Origin: an uncultured Oscillospiraceae bacterium
GTDB taxonomy: Bacteria > Bacillota > Clostridia > Oscillospirales > Oscillospiraceae
NCBI GenBank assembly: GCA_947585425.1
Contig: CANPWZ010000015.1
Coordinates: forward strand, 1-43,395
Direction of reading: 5' to 3'
DNA length: 43,395 nucleotides
Each line of letters begins with the position of its first letter. The first letter of the stretch is position 1. A program made the position numbers and the translations under genes. Below the pieces are notes generated by a model that was not told the DNA's origin, made no database searches, and saw only the letters and a program-made list of their open reading frames with translations. Shown here piece after piece: positions 1 to 8,954 of this stretch.

Positions 1-548
1 CCGTAGTGCTGGAACAGATAGTAGAAGTCGTAGGACTGCATGATCATATAGTTGAACTCCAGGAAGGACAGGCCCTTCTCCATCCGCTGCTTGTAGCATT
101 CGGCCCGGAGCATATTGTTGACGGAGAAACAGGCCCCCACCTCGCGAAGAAGCTCCACATAGTTGAGGTTCAGAAGCCAGTCCGCGTTGTTGATCATCAT
201 GGCCTTGCCCTCGCCGAAGTCGATGAACCGCTCCATCTGGCGCTTGAAGCACTCGGCGTTGTGGTCGATGTCCTCTTTGGTGAGCATCTTGCGCATATCG
301 GTGCGGCCGGAGGGGTCGCCGATCATGGTGGTGCCGCCGCCAATGAGGGCGATGGGCTTGTTGCCGGCAAGCTGGAGGCGCTTCATCAGCGTCAGGGCCA
401 TGAAGTGGCCGGCGGTGAGGCTGTCGGCGGTGCAGTCAAAGCCGATGTAGAAGGTGGCCTTGCCCTGATCGATCATATTCCGAATTTCGTCTTCATTGGT
501 GACCTGGGCGATGAGGCCCCGGGCCACCAGTTCTTCATAGAGCTGCAT
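1..548 (-). CDS. tyrS: Tyrosyl-tRNA synthetase, N-terminal part (runs off left edge)
   Basis: Class I aminoacyl-tRNA synthetase that charges tRNA-Tyr in the cytosol. About 182 N-terminal codons are present; the rest lies left of base 1. The translation begins [12 protein letters not shown] and contains [20 protein letters not shown], the TyrS ATP-binding region with a reduced HIGH motif, followed by [10 protein letters not shown] and the tyrosine pocket region ([19 protein letters not shown]). The ATG at 546-548 is preceded by AAAGGAGAGAGG, a strong ribosome binding site. A promoter lies only about 30 bases upstream, so there is no room for the T-box leader that often controls Firmicutes tyrS. 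The gene diverges from degV. Confidence 0.93.
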   Translation of the reverse strand, partial: MQLYEELVARGLIAQVTNEDEIRNMIDQGKATFYIGFDCTADSLTAGHFMALTLMKRLQLAGNKPIALIGGGTTMIGDPSGRTDMRKMLTKEDIDHNAECFKRQMERFIDFGEGKAMMINNADWLLNLNYVELLREVGACFSVNNMLRAECYKQRMEKGLSFLEFNYMIMQSYDFYYLFQHY

Positions 549-579
549 GGTATCCTCTCTCCTTTACAGCGTTGGGAGA

Positions 580-609
580 ATGATAACACAGGGGGCGGCG
601 GATTGTCAA
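580..609 (-). promoter_or_regulatory. Predicted sigma-A promoter for tyrS
   Basis: On the minus strand TTGACA (604-609) and TATCAT (580-585) are separated by 18 bases. The -10 box ends about 30 bases before the tyrS start, predicting a very short leader. Confidence 0.7.
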
Positions 610-676
610 CCTTTTTTGCCGCGCCGAGGCCCCAAACGCGGGGATTCAGCGGGTGTTTTGATCCCCAAAAAATTAT

Positions 677-705
677 TTGCAAAAAACGGCAGAACGTGCT
701 ATCAT
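677..705 (+). promoter_or_regulatory. Predicted sigma-A promoter for degV
   Basis: TTGCAA (677-682) and TATCAT (700-705) are separated by exactly 17 bases. The predicted leader contains a small hairpin, GCCGCC-GTCC-GGCGGC (720-735), just before the ribosome binding site. Confidence 0.65.
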
Positions 706-763
706 AGTGAGGATAACAGGCCGCCGTCCGGCGGCTTAGAGAAGTATGGAGGTTTTCCCTGCT

Positions 764-1639
764 ATGAGCGACTATGTCATCATCACCGATTCGTCCGCCG
801 ATCTGCCCGATTCCCTGGTCAAGGAGCTGCAGGTCGAGGTCCTTCCCCTGGCCTTCACCATCGACGGCGAGACCTACCTCAACTATCCCGACAACCGGGA
901 AATGACCCCCGAGGAGCTGACCCGCCGGCAGCGGGCGGGCTCCATGGCCACCACCAACGCCGTCAACGTGGGCCAGGCCACCGAGGCCTTTGAGCCCTTT
1001 CTGAAGGCCGGCAAGGACCTGCTGGTGCTGGGCTTCTCCTCCGGCCTGTCCACCACCTGCAACTCCTATCTCATCGCCGCGGAGGCCCTGCGGGAACAGT
1101 ACCCCGAGCGGAAGCTCTACGTGGTAGACACCCTGTGCGCCTCCCTGGGCCAGGGCCTGCTGGTCTATCTGGCCGCCAAGCAGAAGGCCGCCGGCAAGTC
1201 CATCGAGGAGGTCCGGGACTGGACGGAGCAGAACAAGCTCCACCTGTGCCACTGGTTCACCGTCAACGACCTGTTTTTCCTCAAAAAGGGCGGCCGCGTG
1301 TCCGCCGCCACCGCCGTGGTGGGCACCATGCTCCAGATCAAGCCCATCCTCCATGTGGACGACGAGGGCCACCTGATCAAGGTGACCACCGCCCGGGGGC
1401 GCAAGGCCTCCCTCACCGGCCTGGTGGACAAGATGGCCGAGCTGGCCGATCCCGACCCCGCAAGCCAGGTGGTGTTCATCAGCCACACCGACTCCTATGC
1501 GGAGGCCGACCAGGTGGCCGCCGACATCCGGGCCCGCTTCGGCGTCAAGGAGATCGTCATCAACCACATCGGCCCCGTCATCGCCGCCCACACCGGCCCC
1601 GGCTGCATGGCCGTATTCTTCCTGGGCAAGCACCGTTAA
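764..1639 (+). CDS. DegV family fatty-acid-binding protein
   Basis: DegV/FakB-type protein of 291 aa. Members of this family bind a fatty acid in a cleft between two domains; in species with FakA they present it for phosphorylation. The N terminus has the typical ITDSSADLP element, and VDTLCASLGQGLLV and FLKKGGRVS are family motifs in the middle. The ATG at 764 is preferred to the in-frame ATG at 746, because GGAGG at 748-752 lies at the right distance for 764 and overlaps the upstream ATG. No FakA-like kinase gene is nearby, so which kinase, if any, it serves cannot be told here. A DUF308 gene follows after 36 bases and may be cotranscribed. Confidence 0.9.
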   Translation: MSDYVIITDSSADLPDSLVKELQVEVLPLAFTIDGETYLNYPDNREMTPEELTRRQRAGSMATTNAVNVGQATEAFEPFLKAGKDLLVLGFSSGLSTTCNSYLIAAEALREQYPERKLYVVDTLCASLGQGLLVYLAAKQKAAGKSIEEVRDWTEQNKLHLCHWFTVNDLFFLKKGGRVSAATAVVGTMLQIKPILHVDDEGHLIKVTTARGRKASLTGLVDKMAELADPDPASQVVFISHTDSYAEADQVAADIRARFGVKEIVINHIGPVIAAHTGPGCMAVFFLGKHR

Positions 1640-1675
1640 AACATCGTAAATCACCTATACAAAGGAGGCGCTTCT

Positions 1676-2395
1676 ATGAAAGCTCTGCGCGCGAATTTCG
1701 GATTCATCGTCCTGTGCCTGGTGGAGCTGGCCGTCGGCGTCGTTCTGCTGATCGACCCGGATCGGTTCACCAGAGCCGTGCTGTTCGTCGTGGGCGCGGT
1801 GCTGCTGATCGCCGGCGTCGTCTGCGTCATCCGATACTTTATCTCTTCCCCCGAGATGGCCGTCATGGAGAAAAACCTGGCCATCGGCCTGCTGTGCCTC
1901 CTGGCCGGCGCCCTGTTCGTGTTCCGCAACAGCCTCTTCCCCTCCCTCACCCACATCTACGGTATCGCGCTGCTGGTGGTGGGCGCCGTCAAGTTCCAGC
2001 AGGGCATCGACAGGCTCCGCTTCCACATGCCCTATTGGTATCTCACGGTGATCAACGCGCTGATCGCTCTGGTCATCAGTGTGCTGATCCTGATCGACCC
2101 CTTCAAGGCCATGGAGATGCTGTGGCGCGTCGTGGCCATCGCGCTGATCGTGGAGGCCGTGCTGGACCTGGCCGCCGTGATCACCGGCATCAAGGCCGGC
2201 CCTGTTCCCAGCGGGCCTCCCCTTGGAAAGGTGCCGGAGCGGTTCACCGCCGGCGGGAACGCCGCCGTAGACAACACCGACTTCCAGCCCGTTTCCAATG
2301 ACGCCGCCGCCCCCGCCGCTCCCCCCGCGGATCAAAACCCCGCTCCCTATACCCCGGAGGACATGAAACCCGTCGACCCTGACGAAAGCAAATAA
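1676..2395 (+). CDS. DUF308 (HdeD-like) membrane protein with Pro/Ala-rich tail
   Basis: Integral membrane protein of 239 aa. The first 175 residues form about six hydrophobic segments in a repeated pattern (LVELAVGVVLLIDP near the N terminus; ALVISVLILIDPF in the second half), which is characteristic of the DUF308/HdeD family. The remaining 60 or so residues are a hydrophilic Pro/Ala/Asp-rich tail, predicted to be disordered. AAAGGAGGCG lies upstream of the ATG. HdeD in enterobacteria is linked to acid resistance, but that role cannot be transferred here. It lies 36 bases after degV and a strong terminator follows, so the two genes probably form one transcript. Confidence 0.8.
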   Translation: MKALRANFGFIVLCLVELAVGVVLLIDPDRFTRAVLFVVGAVLLIAGVVCVIRYFISSPEMAVMEKNLAIGLLCLLAGALFVFRNSLFPSLTHIYGIALLVVGAVKFQQGIDRLRFHMPYWYLTVINALIALVISVLILIDPFKAMEMLWRVVAIALIVEAVLDLAAVITGIKAGPVPSGPPLGKVPERFTAGGNAAVDNTDFQPVSNDAAAPAAPPADQNPAPYTPEDMKPVDPDESK

Positions 2396-2406
2396 CGTCC
2401 ATAGAC

Positions 2407-2433
2407 AAAGCCCCGCCGAAACGGCGGGGCTTT
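2407..2433. terminator. Bidirectional terminator between DUF308 gene and HAD gene
   Basis: Perfect 12-bp stem AAAGCCCCGCCG / CGGCGGGGCTTT with an AAA loop. The A and T ends let it act on both converging transcripts: the degV unit and the long nusB-to-HAD unit. Confidence 0.85.
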
Positions 2434-2449
2434 CCTTATGTATGCGATC

Positions 2450-3235
2450 TTAGCCCAGCAGCCCGAAGTGCCGCAGGGCCTGGCAGATCCCGTCCTCCCA
2501 GACGGAGCCGGTCACATAGTCGGCCATGGCCTTGACCCGCTCTACCCCGTTGCCCATGCACACGCTGAGGCCGGCCAATGCCAGCACCACGTCGTCGTTC
2601 TCCCCGTCGCCGAAGGCCATGATCTCCTCCCGTTTGAGGCCGAACCGCTCCATGGTAGCCCTGACGCCGTCGGCCTTGCGGCCTCCCTTCGGCATGATGT
2701 CCACCCCTTCCGGGTGCCAGCGGGTGTGGCCGCAGTGGGGCATGGCCCGGAAAAACAACTGTTCTTCGCTCTCATCCACAAGGGGCACGAACTGATAGAT
2801 GTTCCGCTCCAGCATCCACTCCGGCTCCGCCAGCGGGTAGATCTCCGTATGGAGGAAGCGGAACACCCGCTGCACCCGGCCGTCCACCAGATTGATCCGG
2901 CTGGCTCCGTTGCCCTCCATCAGCGCGGCGATATGGGGGTTGTCCCGGAGGACGCGGATGGCGTTCTCCAGGTCCTCCGCCGGGATGGGGATGTCCCGGT
3001 AGACCTCCTTGTCGTCAAAACAGCACTGGCCGTTGAGGGTGACATACGCGTCAAACGTCACATCCCGGAGCATCCCGGTGCTGATCAGATCCTGTCTGGC
3101 CCGCCCGGTGCAGATGAAGATCCTGATCCCCCGCTCCCGCAGCGCCAGCAGGTCCGCCCGCAGCGGGTCGGAGATGGCCTCGCCGTGTGGCGGGACCAGG
3201 GTGCCGTCCACGTCGAAAAAGATGCCTTTGATCAT
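2450..3235 (-). CDS. Cof-type HAD-IIB family phosphatase
   Basis: HAD-superfamily hydrolase of 261 aa, the usual size of Cof-type sugar-phosphate or nucleotide phosphatases. Motif I is FFDVDGTL (nucleophile Asp8, acid/base Asp10), motif II is ICTGR, the motif III lysine is probably in the KGGRKADGV stretch, and motif IV is GDGENDD. The long insert between motifs II and III is the class IIB cap. The start lies 1 base after the recN stop, so the two are translationally linked. In Bacillus the gene after recN is spoIVB; finding a HAD gene here is a local rearrangement. The substrate cannot be predicted. Confidence 0.88.
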   Translation of the reverse strand: MIKGIFFDVDGTLVPPHGEAISDPLRADLLALRERGIRIFICTGRARQDLISTGMLRDVTFDAYVTLNGQCCFDDKEVYRDIPIPAEDLENAIRVLRDNPHIAALMEGNGASRINLVDGRVQRVFRFLHTEIYPLAEPEWMLERNIYQFVPLVDESEEQLFFRAMPHCGHTRWHPEGVDIMPKGGRKADGVRATMERFGLKREEIMAFGDGENDDVVLALAGLSVCMGNGVERVKAMADYVTGSVWEDGICQALRHFGLLG

Positions 3236-3236
3236 G

Positions 3237-4931
3237 TCATCGTGATTCTCCCGCTTTATATGTCTCCGCGGAGGACAGCAGCTCCTCCGCGCTCTGGAGC
3301 ATGGTCTCGGTGACCTCTCCGCCGCCGAGGCGGGCCAGCTCCTCTTTACGGCCCTGCCGCTCCAGCCGGGTGACCCGGGTATAGGTGCGGCCGTCCCGCT
3401 CCCCCTTCTCCACCGAGAAATGTGCGTCCCCCATGGCGGCGATCTGAGGCAGATGGGTCACGCACAGCACCTGCTTGGTTTTGGACACCTGGTACAGCTT
3501 CCGGGCCACCTTGGCCGCCGCCCGGCCGGACACCCCGGCGTCCACCTCGTCGAAGATAAGGGTAGAAACCTCCTCCGTATCCGCCAGCACGTTTTTCAGC
3601 GCCAGCATGATCCTGGACAGCTCGCCGCCGGACGCGATCCGATCGATGGGCTTCAGATCCTCCCCCACGTTGGCGGACATGAGGAAGCGCACCGTGTCCA
3701 TGCCGGTCAGGTCCATGCCGTCGGGGGCGTCCTTGGGGGCGAACTCCACCTGGAATCGCACCTTTGGCATATCCAGTTCGGTGAGCTCCGCCTGGATGCG
3801 GCGGGCCAAAACCTCCGCCGCCTTCTGCCGGTCGCCGGAAAGGAGTTTTCCTTGCTCCCTGGCCTGTTCCAACGCTTTGGAGAGTTCCTCTTCCAGTTTG
3901 GCGGCCCGCTCCTCGGAGAACTGGATGGTATCCAGCTCTTCCCTGCATTTGGCCAGGTAGTCCAGCATCTCCTCCGTAGTGCCGCCGTATTTCTTTTTCA
4001 GCCGGTAGAGCCGGTCCAGCCGGGCCTCCACCTCGTCCAGCTCCCCGGGATAGAAGTCGAAGGCGCTCCGGGCGTCCCGTACCCGCTCCGCCAGGTCGTC
4101 CAGGTCACAGCGGAGCTGCGTGGCCGACTGGGCCAGCTCTCTGAGATCGGCGCTGTGCTTCCCTCCGGCGGTCAGATGGCCCTCCGCCTCCATGAGCAGG
4201 GGCAGGGCGCCGTCCCCCTCCTCTCCGCCGGTGAGGGCCGCCCAGGCCCCCTCCACGGCGGAGGTGAGCCGCTCCGCGTTGCGTAGGACCTCCCGCCGGT
4301 CGCCCAGCTCCTCGTCCTCGCCTGGGCGGAGGTCCGCCGCCTCCAGCTCGTCGATCTGATATTGCAGCGTGTCGATCCGTCTGGCCTTCTCCGCCTCGTC
4401 CATCTGCAGCGCGGAGAGGGTCTTTCTGATCTCCCGGACCCGCTCATAGGCGCTCTGAAAGGCGGCCTTCCGCTCTCCCGTCCCGCCGAAGCTGTCCAGA
4501 TAGTCCAGGTGGCGGTCCTCATCCAGCAGCTGCTGGCCGTCGTGCTGGCCGTGGATGTTCAGCAGCCGCACCCCCAGCTCACGGAGCTGCCCAACCAGGA
4601 TGGGCACGCCCCCCACCCGGCAGACGTTTTTCCCGTCGGCCTGGATGACCCGCTCCAGCAGCAGCTCGCCGTTCTCGTCGGGGGCCGCCCCCATCTCATC
4701 GAACCATTTGAGGGCGGGCAGGTCCCTGAAAACAGCCGTCACCCGGGCGGATCTGGCCCCGGTGCGGATCAGATCCCGGCTGGTGCGCTCCCCCATGATG
4801 GCGCCGATGGCGTCGATGACGATGGATTTGCCCGCGCCCGTCTCGCCGGTGAGGACGTTGAACCCCTCCTCAAAGGAGATGTCCGCCCTGTCGATGACCG
4901 CGATATTCTCGATGTGAAGCAGAGACAGCAT
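3237..4931 (-). CDS. recN: DNA repair protein RecN
   Basis: SMC-like ATPase of 564 aa acting early in double-strand break repair. Walker A is GETGAGKS (29-36). The RecN-typical LLNIHGQHDGQQLL follows, then a long Glu/Arg/Leu-rich coiled coil (about 150-370). The C-terminal half has the ABC signature SGGELSRIMLALK, Walker B TLIFDEVDAGVSG and a VTHLPQIAAMG switch. The ATG at 4931 follows GAGGAGAA and lies 6 bases after the argR stop. An argR-recN pair is conserved across Firmicutes. Confidence 0.97.
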   Translation of the reverse strand: MLSLLHIENIAVIDRADISFEEGFNVLTGETGAGKSIVIDAIGAIMGERTSRDLIRTGARSARVTAVFRDLPALKWFDEMGAAPDENGELLLERVIQADGKNVCRVGGVPILVGQLRELGVRLLNIHGQHDGQQLLDEDRHLDYLDSFGGTGERKAAFQSAYERVREIRKTLSALQMDEAEKARRIDTLQYQIDELEAADLRPGEDEELGDRREVLRNAERLTSAVEGAWAALTGGEEGDGALPLLMEAEGHLTAGGKHSADLRELAQSATQLRCDLDDLAERVRDARSAFDFYPGELDEVEARLDRLYRLKKKYGGTTEEMLDYLAKCREELDTIQFSEERAAKLEEELSKALEQAREQGKLLSGDRQKAAEVLARRIQAELTELDMPKVRFQVEFAPKDAPDGMDLTGMDTVRFLMSANVGEDLKPIDRIASGGELSRIMLALKNVLADTEEVSTLIFDEVDAGVSGRAAAKVARKLYQVSKTKQVLCVTHLPQIAAMGDAHFSVEKGERDGRTYTRVTRLERQGRKEELARLGGGEVTETMLQSAEELLSSAETYKAGESR

Positions 4932-4937
4932 TTCTCC

Positions 4938-5399
4938 TCACCCTCGATCCAGCATAGAGCCGATCTCCCTGCACAGCCGCTCGGCGGCCTGACTGGTGCG
5001 CATGATGAGCAGCACGGTGTCGTCCCCGGCCAGGGAGCCCACCAGCGCGTCGATGTCCATGCCGTCCAAAGCGGCGGCGGCGGCGGGGGCCAGCCCCGGC
5101 ATGGTCTTTACCACCACCAGGTTCTGGGCGCTGTCGCAGGAGATGACTCCCTCCTTGAAGATATTTTGCATCCGGCCGGCCGCGGCCTTCCGCACCGGCA
5201 ACCCGTCGGAGGCCACATAGCGGTAATGGCCGTCCTCCGCCGGCTGCTTGATCAGGTTCAGCTCCTTGATGTCCCGGGAAATGGTGGCCTGAGTGGCCCG
5301 GATTCCGGCGGCGTTCAGCAGCTTCAGCATCTGCTCCTGGGTCTCCACCTCCTGCGACCCGATGAGCCGTAAGATCTCCCTCTGTCGGTTGGCCTTCAT
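4938..5399 (-). CDS. argR: Arginine repressor ArgR
   Basis: Transcription factor of 153 aa (AhrC/ArgR family) that binds ARG boxes when arginine is high. The N-terminal winged helix has the recognition element RATQATISRDIKEL; the C-terminal arginine-binding and hexamerisation domain has LAGDDTVLLIMRT. ATG 5399 (MKANRQREIL) is chosen because it matches the usual family N terminus. A GTG at 5408 is an alternative that would overlap the nadK stop by 4 bases (GTGA) and add three residues. In this operon it lies between nadK and recN, so its targets are probably elsewhere. Confidence 0.94.
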   Translation of the reverse strand: MKANRQREILRLIGSQEVETQEQMLKLLNAAGIRATQATISRDIKELNLIKQPAEDGHYRYVASDGLPVRKAAAGRMQNIFKEGVISCDSAQNLVVVKTMPGLAPAAAAALDGMDIDALVGSLAGDDTVLLIMRTSQAAERLCREIGSMLDRG

Positions 5400-5404
5400 A
5401 CCCT

Positions 5405-6271
5405 TCACACCTTTCCCAGTTTCTGATTGATGCGCTCATAAAAGCTCCGCCCGGTGAGCTTCACCAGCCGTGTGGTCTGCTGCGACCGGCGGCACTCCAC
5501 CCAGTCCCCCGGCTGGATACGGAAAGCCCTTCCCCCGTCCACCGACAGGTAGGCGGACTTCTTGCCGCCGGAGGTCATCCGCACCCCCACGGAGCGGTCC
5601 CGGTTGAGAACGAAGGGCTTGGCGTGGAGGGAGTGGGCGCAGATGGGGGTGATGATGATATTCTCCGCCGTGGGCTCCACGATGGGCCCGCCCGCCGCCA
5701 TGGAGTAGGCGGTGGAGCCGGTGGGGGTGGCGATGACCACCCCGTCCCCGGAGAAGGAGGAGACGGCGATCCGATCCCCGGTGACCTCCAGATCCAGCAC
5801 CCGGGCCACCGCACCCTTGGTGATGACCGCGTCATTCAGGGCGACCTCGGAGTAGACCCGCTGGCCCTCCCGGCGGACGGCCACATCCAGCATCATCCGC
5901 CGCTCGATGCCGTATTTCCCGGCGGCCAGCCGGGACAGCAGGGACAGCTCTCCCTGCTCCAGCTCGGCCATAAATCCAATACTCCCCAGGTTCACCCCCA
6001 GCACGGGGATGTTCCGGGGGTTGGCCTCCCTGGCGGCGTGGAGGATGGTGCCGTCCCCGCCGAAGCACACCAGGATGTCGGCGAGGTCCAACTCCTGCCC
6101 AATGGGGCGCAGATCGACCTCGTCCGGCAGCTCCAGACGGCTGTTCTCGTCCAGTTCAAAGGGCAGGCAGATCACCGCCTGGACCCCGTTCTTCTCCAAT
6201 ATGCTCCGGGCGGTGATCGCCGCCTTGAGGCCCCGGTCCCGGTAGGGGTTGGGACTGAGCACCACTTTCAT
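5405..6271 (-). CDS. nadK: NAD kinase
   Basis: ATP- or polyphosphate-dependent NAD+ kinase of 288 aa that makes NADP+. The hallmark GGDGT is at 71-75 (CFGGDGTILHAAR), followed by VLGVNLGSIGFMAEL, and the NAD-binding TGSTAYSMAAGGPIV lies further on. GGAGGGATG precedes the ATG at 6271, and the gene begins inside 5 bases of the tlyA stop. nadK between tlyA and argR is common in Clostridia but not in Bacillus. Confidence 0.96.
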   Translation of the reverse strand: MKVVLSPNPYRDRGLKAAITARSILEKNGVQAVICLPFELDENSRLELPDEVDLRPIGQELDLADILVCFGGDGTILHAAREANPRNIPVLGVNLGSIGFMAELEQGELSLLSRLAAGKYGIERRMMLDVAVRREGQRVYSEVALNDAVITKGAVARVLDLEVTGDRIAVSSFSGDGVVIATPTGSTAYSMAAGGPIVEPTAENIIITPICAHSLHAKPFVLNRDRSVGVRMTSGGKKSAYLSVDGGRAFRIQPGDWVECRRSQQTTRLVKLTGRSFYERINQKLGKV

Positions 6272-6275
6272 AAGA

Positions 6276-7076
6276 TCATCCCTCCAAAACAGAGTGGGAC
6301 CGCTCCACCAGCTCTCTCAGATCGACGGCGGCGTCGTCCCCGCCGCCGGCCGTCAGCCAGCCCAGATACTCGATGTTCCCCTCCGGCCCCCGGATGGGCG
6401 AGAAATCGATCCCCTTCACGGAGAAGTCCGCCTCCGCCGCATGGCGGAGGAACCCTTCCAGCACCTCCAGATGGACCGCCGGGTCCCGGACGACCCCCTT
6501 TTTCCCCACCTTGTCCTTCCCCGCCTCGAACTGGGGCTTGATGAGGGCGGTCACCTGGCCTCCCTGTTTCAGCAGGGGGCGCAGGGCGGGCAGGATGAGG
6601 CCCAGGGAGATAAAGGACACGTCGATGGAGGCGAAGTCCAGGGGCTCGGGGATCTGCCCGCTGGTGAGATACCGGGCGTTGGTGCGCTCCAGACACACCA
6701 CCCGGGGGTCCTCCCTGAGGGACCAGGCCAGCTGGCCGTAGCCCACATCCACGGCATACACCCGTGCGGCGCCATTTTGCAGCATGCAGTCGGTGAAGCC
6801 GCCGGTGGAGGCGCCGATGTCGGCCGCCACCTTGCCCTCCAGTGTGATGGGAAAGCATTTCATGGCCTTCTCCAGTTTCAGCCCGCCACGGCTCACATAT
6901 TTCAGCGCCTGGCCCCGGATCTCAAGAGGCGCGTCCTCGTCCAGGGCCATGCCCGCCTTGTCACAGCGGCGCTCCCCGGAGTACACCTGCCCCGCCATGA
7001 TGACGGCCTGGGCCCTCTGGCGGCTGTCCGCCAGTCCCCGCTCCACCAGCAGCACGTCCACCCGCTTTTTAGCCAT
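6276..7076 (-). CDS. TlyA family rRNA (cytidine-2'-O)-methyltransferase
   Basis: Protein of 266 aa, annotated historically as hemolysin A or YqxC. An N-terminal S4 RNA-binding domain (1-60, KKRVDVLLVERGLADSR) is followed by a FtsJ-like Rossmann methyltransferase with SAM motif VAADIGASTGGFTDC and KPQFEAGKDKVGKKGVVRD. In mycobacteria TlyA 2'-O-methylates 16S and 23S rRNA and sets capreomycin sensitivity; the same activity here is inferred from family. It overlaps the dxs stop by 8 bases. Its place between dxs and argR matches the Bacillus gene order. Confidence 0.93.
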   Translation of the reverse strand: MAKKRVDVLLVERGLADSRQRAQAVIMAGQVYSGERRCDKAGMALDEDAPLEIRGQALKYVSRGGLKLEKAMKCFPITLEGKVAADIGASTGGFTDCMLQNGAARVYAVDVGYGQLAWSLREDPRVVCLERTNARYLTSGQIPEPLDFASIDVSFISLGLILPALRPLLKQGGQVTALIKPQFEAGKDKVGKKGVVRDPAVHLEVLEGFLRHAAEADFSVKGIDFSPIRGPEGNIEYLGWLTAGGGDDAAVDLRELVERSHSVLEG

Positions 7077-8907
7077 GGGAGATCACCTCCATAGCTTTCT
7101 TTGCGATGGACGCCCCGTCGATGCCGCAGAGCTGCCGCAGCTCCGCCGCCGGCCCGTGCTGGACGAACCGATCCCCCAGATTGACCAGCGCCACAGACAG
7201 GCCGGACAATCCCCGCATGGCAAGTTCAGAGGCGATACGCCGGCCCACGGAGCCGGTGTCCACGCACTCCTCCGCTACGATGAGCCGTCCAGTACGGTTT
7301 GCGCAGTCCGCCACGGCGTCCATATCCAGCGGGGAGATGCTGTTCAGCTTCAAGATCCGGGCGGAGACGCCCTTTTCCTCCAGCAGGCGGGCGGCCTCCA
7401 GCGCCTCGTTGACCATAGTGCCGTAGGCGACGATCGTCACGTCCCTCCCATCCTGGAGGACCGACGCGCCCTCGACGCCGCTCATGCCGGTGTATGGGCC
7501 CTCTCCTCCACGGGGGTAGCGCACCGCCACGGGGCCCCGGCAGCGGGTCACGGCGTGGCGCAGCATGGCGCACAGCTCCTCAAAGCTGGCGGGACAATAG
7601 ATCTTCATGCCGGGGACGGACGATAAGTAGGCCACATCGAACACCCCGTGGTGGGTCTCGCCATCCTCCCCCACCAGACCGGCCCGGTCCACTGCCAGCA
7701 CCACGTGAAGGTTTTGGATGGCAGTGTCGTGGAGGAGCATATCATAGGACCGCTGCAAAAAGGTGGAGTAGATGGCCGCCACCGGGATGAGCCGCTGCTT
7801 GGCCATGCCGGCGGCCATGGAGACGGCGTGCCCCTCGGCGATGCCCACGTCGTAGAATCGGTCCGGGAACTGTTCGGCAAACGCGGTGAGCCCCACGCCG
7901 TCAGGCATGGCGGCGGTAATGGCGCACACATCCTCCCGCTCCGAGGCGAGCCGGCACATGGTATCCCCGAACACGGAGGAGAAGGTCGGATGTCCATTGG
8001 GCACGACAGGGCTGCCGTCCTCCGGGTGGAAGGGGCCGACCCCGTGGAATCGGTCCGGCTCCTGCTCCGCAGGTGTGTAGCCTTTTCCCTTTACAGTTTT
8101 GATGTGAAGCAGGACGGGGCCGTTCACCTCTTTGGCATATTTCAGCAGCCGGGTGAGGTAGGCCACATCGTGGCCGTCCACCGGGCCAAGATAGGTGAAG
8201 CCCATGTCCTCGAACATGCTGCAGTGGAGCACGGCGCTTTTGATGGCCTGCTTCACCTTGTGGGTAAAACGGTATAGCGCCCGCCCCACGGGATTGCCCT
8301 CGGTGACACGGCGGTAAAATTTCTTGAACCGCAGATATTGGGGCTTCAGCCGCTGCTTCGCCAGGTGGCTGGCCACCCCGCCCACGTTCTTGGTGATGGA
8401 CATCCCGTTGTCGTTGAGGATGACGATGATCTGTTCCCCGCTCTGGCCCGCGTCGGACAGGCCCTCGTAGGCCAGGCCCCCGGTCATGGCGCCGTCCCCC
8501 ATCAGGGCCAGGACGCTGTAATCCTCCCGGTTTTGGGTGCGGGCCCGGGCCATCCCCAATGCCACCGAGACCGAGTTGGAGGCATGGCCGGCGATAAAGG
8601 CGTCGGAGCGGTGCTCCCTGGGCTTGGGGAAGCCGGACAGCCCTCCCAGCTGCCGCAGGGTGGCCATCTCTTTCCCCCGCCCGGTGAGGAATTTATGGGC
8701 GTAGCACTGGTGCCCCACGTCGAACACCAGCCGGTCGGTATCCAGATCAAAGACCCGGTGGATGGCCACGGTGATCTCCACCGCCCCCAGGCTGGAGGCC
8801 AGATGGCCGCCGGTCTTTGCCACGCTTTCCACGATGTCCGCCCGCAGCTGGTCACAAAGCAGCTTTGCCTGGGCGTCGGTGATCTGATCCAGGCGTTCCG
8901 GGTACAT
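7069..8907 (-). CDS. dxs: 1-deoxy-D-xylulose-5-phosphate synthase
   Basis: Thiamine-diphosphate enzyme of 612 aa that condenses pyruvate and glyceraldehyde-3-phosphate, the first step of the MEP isoprenoid pathway. It shows HLASSLGAVEITVAIH at the N terminus, the ThDP motif GDGAMTGGLAYEGL, the conserved KTVKGKGY near 280, and the catalytic Glu in IAEGHAVSMAAGMA. The C-terminal transketolase domain is complete. GAGGAGGGG precedes the ATG at 8907. The codons for T-V-K-G contain one copy of the CTGTAAAG octamer reported in the findings. It shares the operon with ispA, which uses its downstream products. Confidence 0.97.
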   Translation of the reverse strand: MYPERLDQITDAQAKLLCDQLRADIVESVAKTGGHLASSLGAVEITVAIHRVFDLDTDRLVFDVGHQCYAHKFLTGRGKEMATLRQLGGLSGFPKPREHRSDAFIAGHASNSVSVALGMARARTQNREDYSVLALMGDGAMTGGLAYEGLSDAGQSGEQIIVILNDNGMSITKNVGGVASHLAKQRLKPQYLRFKKFYRRVTEGNPVGRALYRFTHKVKQAIKSAVLHCSMFEDMGFTYLGPVDGHDVAYLTRLLKYAKEVNGPVLLHIKTVKGKGYTPAEQEPDRFHGVGPFHPEDGSPVVPNGHPTFSSVFGDTMCRLASEREDVCAITAAMPDGVGLTAFAEQFPDRFYDVGIAEGHAVSMAAGMAKQRLIPVAAIYSTFLQRSYDMLLHDTAIQNLHVVLAVDRAGLVGEDGETHHGVFDVAYLSSVPGMKIYCPASFEELCAMLRHAVTRCRGPVAVRYPRGGEGPYTGMSGVEGASVLQDGRDVTIVAYGTMVNEALEAARLLEEKGVSARILKLNSISPLDMDAVADCANRTGRLIVAEECVDTGSVGRRIASELAMRGLSGLSVALVNLGDRFVQHGPAAELRQLCGIDGASIAKKAMEVISHG

Positions 8908-8954
8908 GGGCCGCCCCTCCTCTCATTCGTAGATGGTAAACTGGCGGCCGGAAC

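Noticed and set aside
549-763. T-box leader for tyrS
   Set aside because: The predicted promoter is about 30 bases from the start and no T-box sequence or antiterminator is visible on the minus strand.
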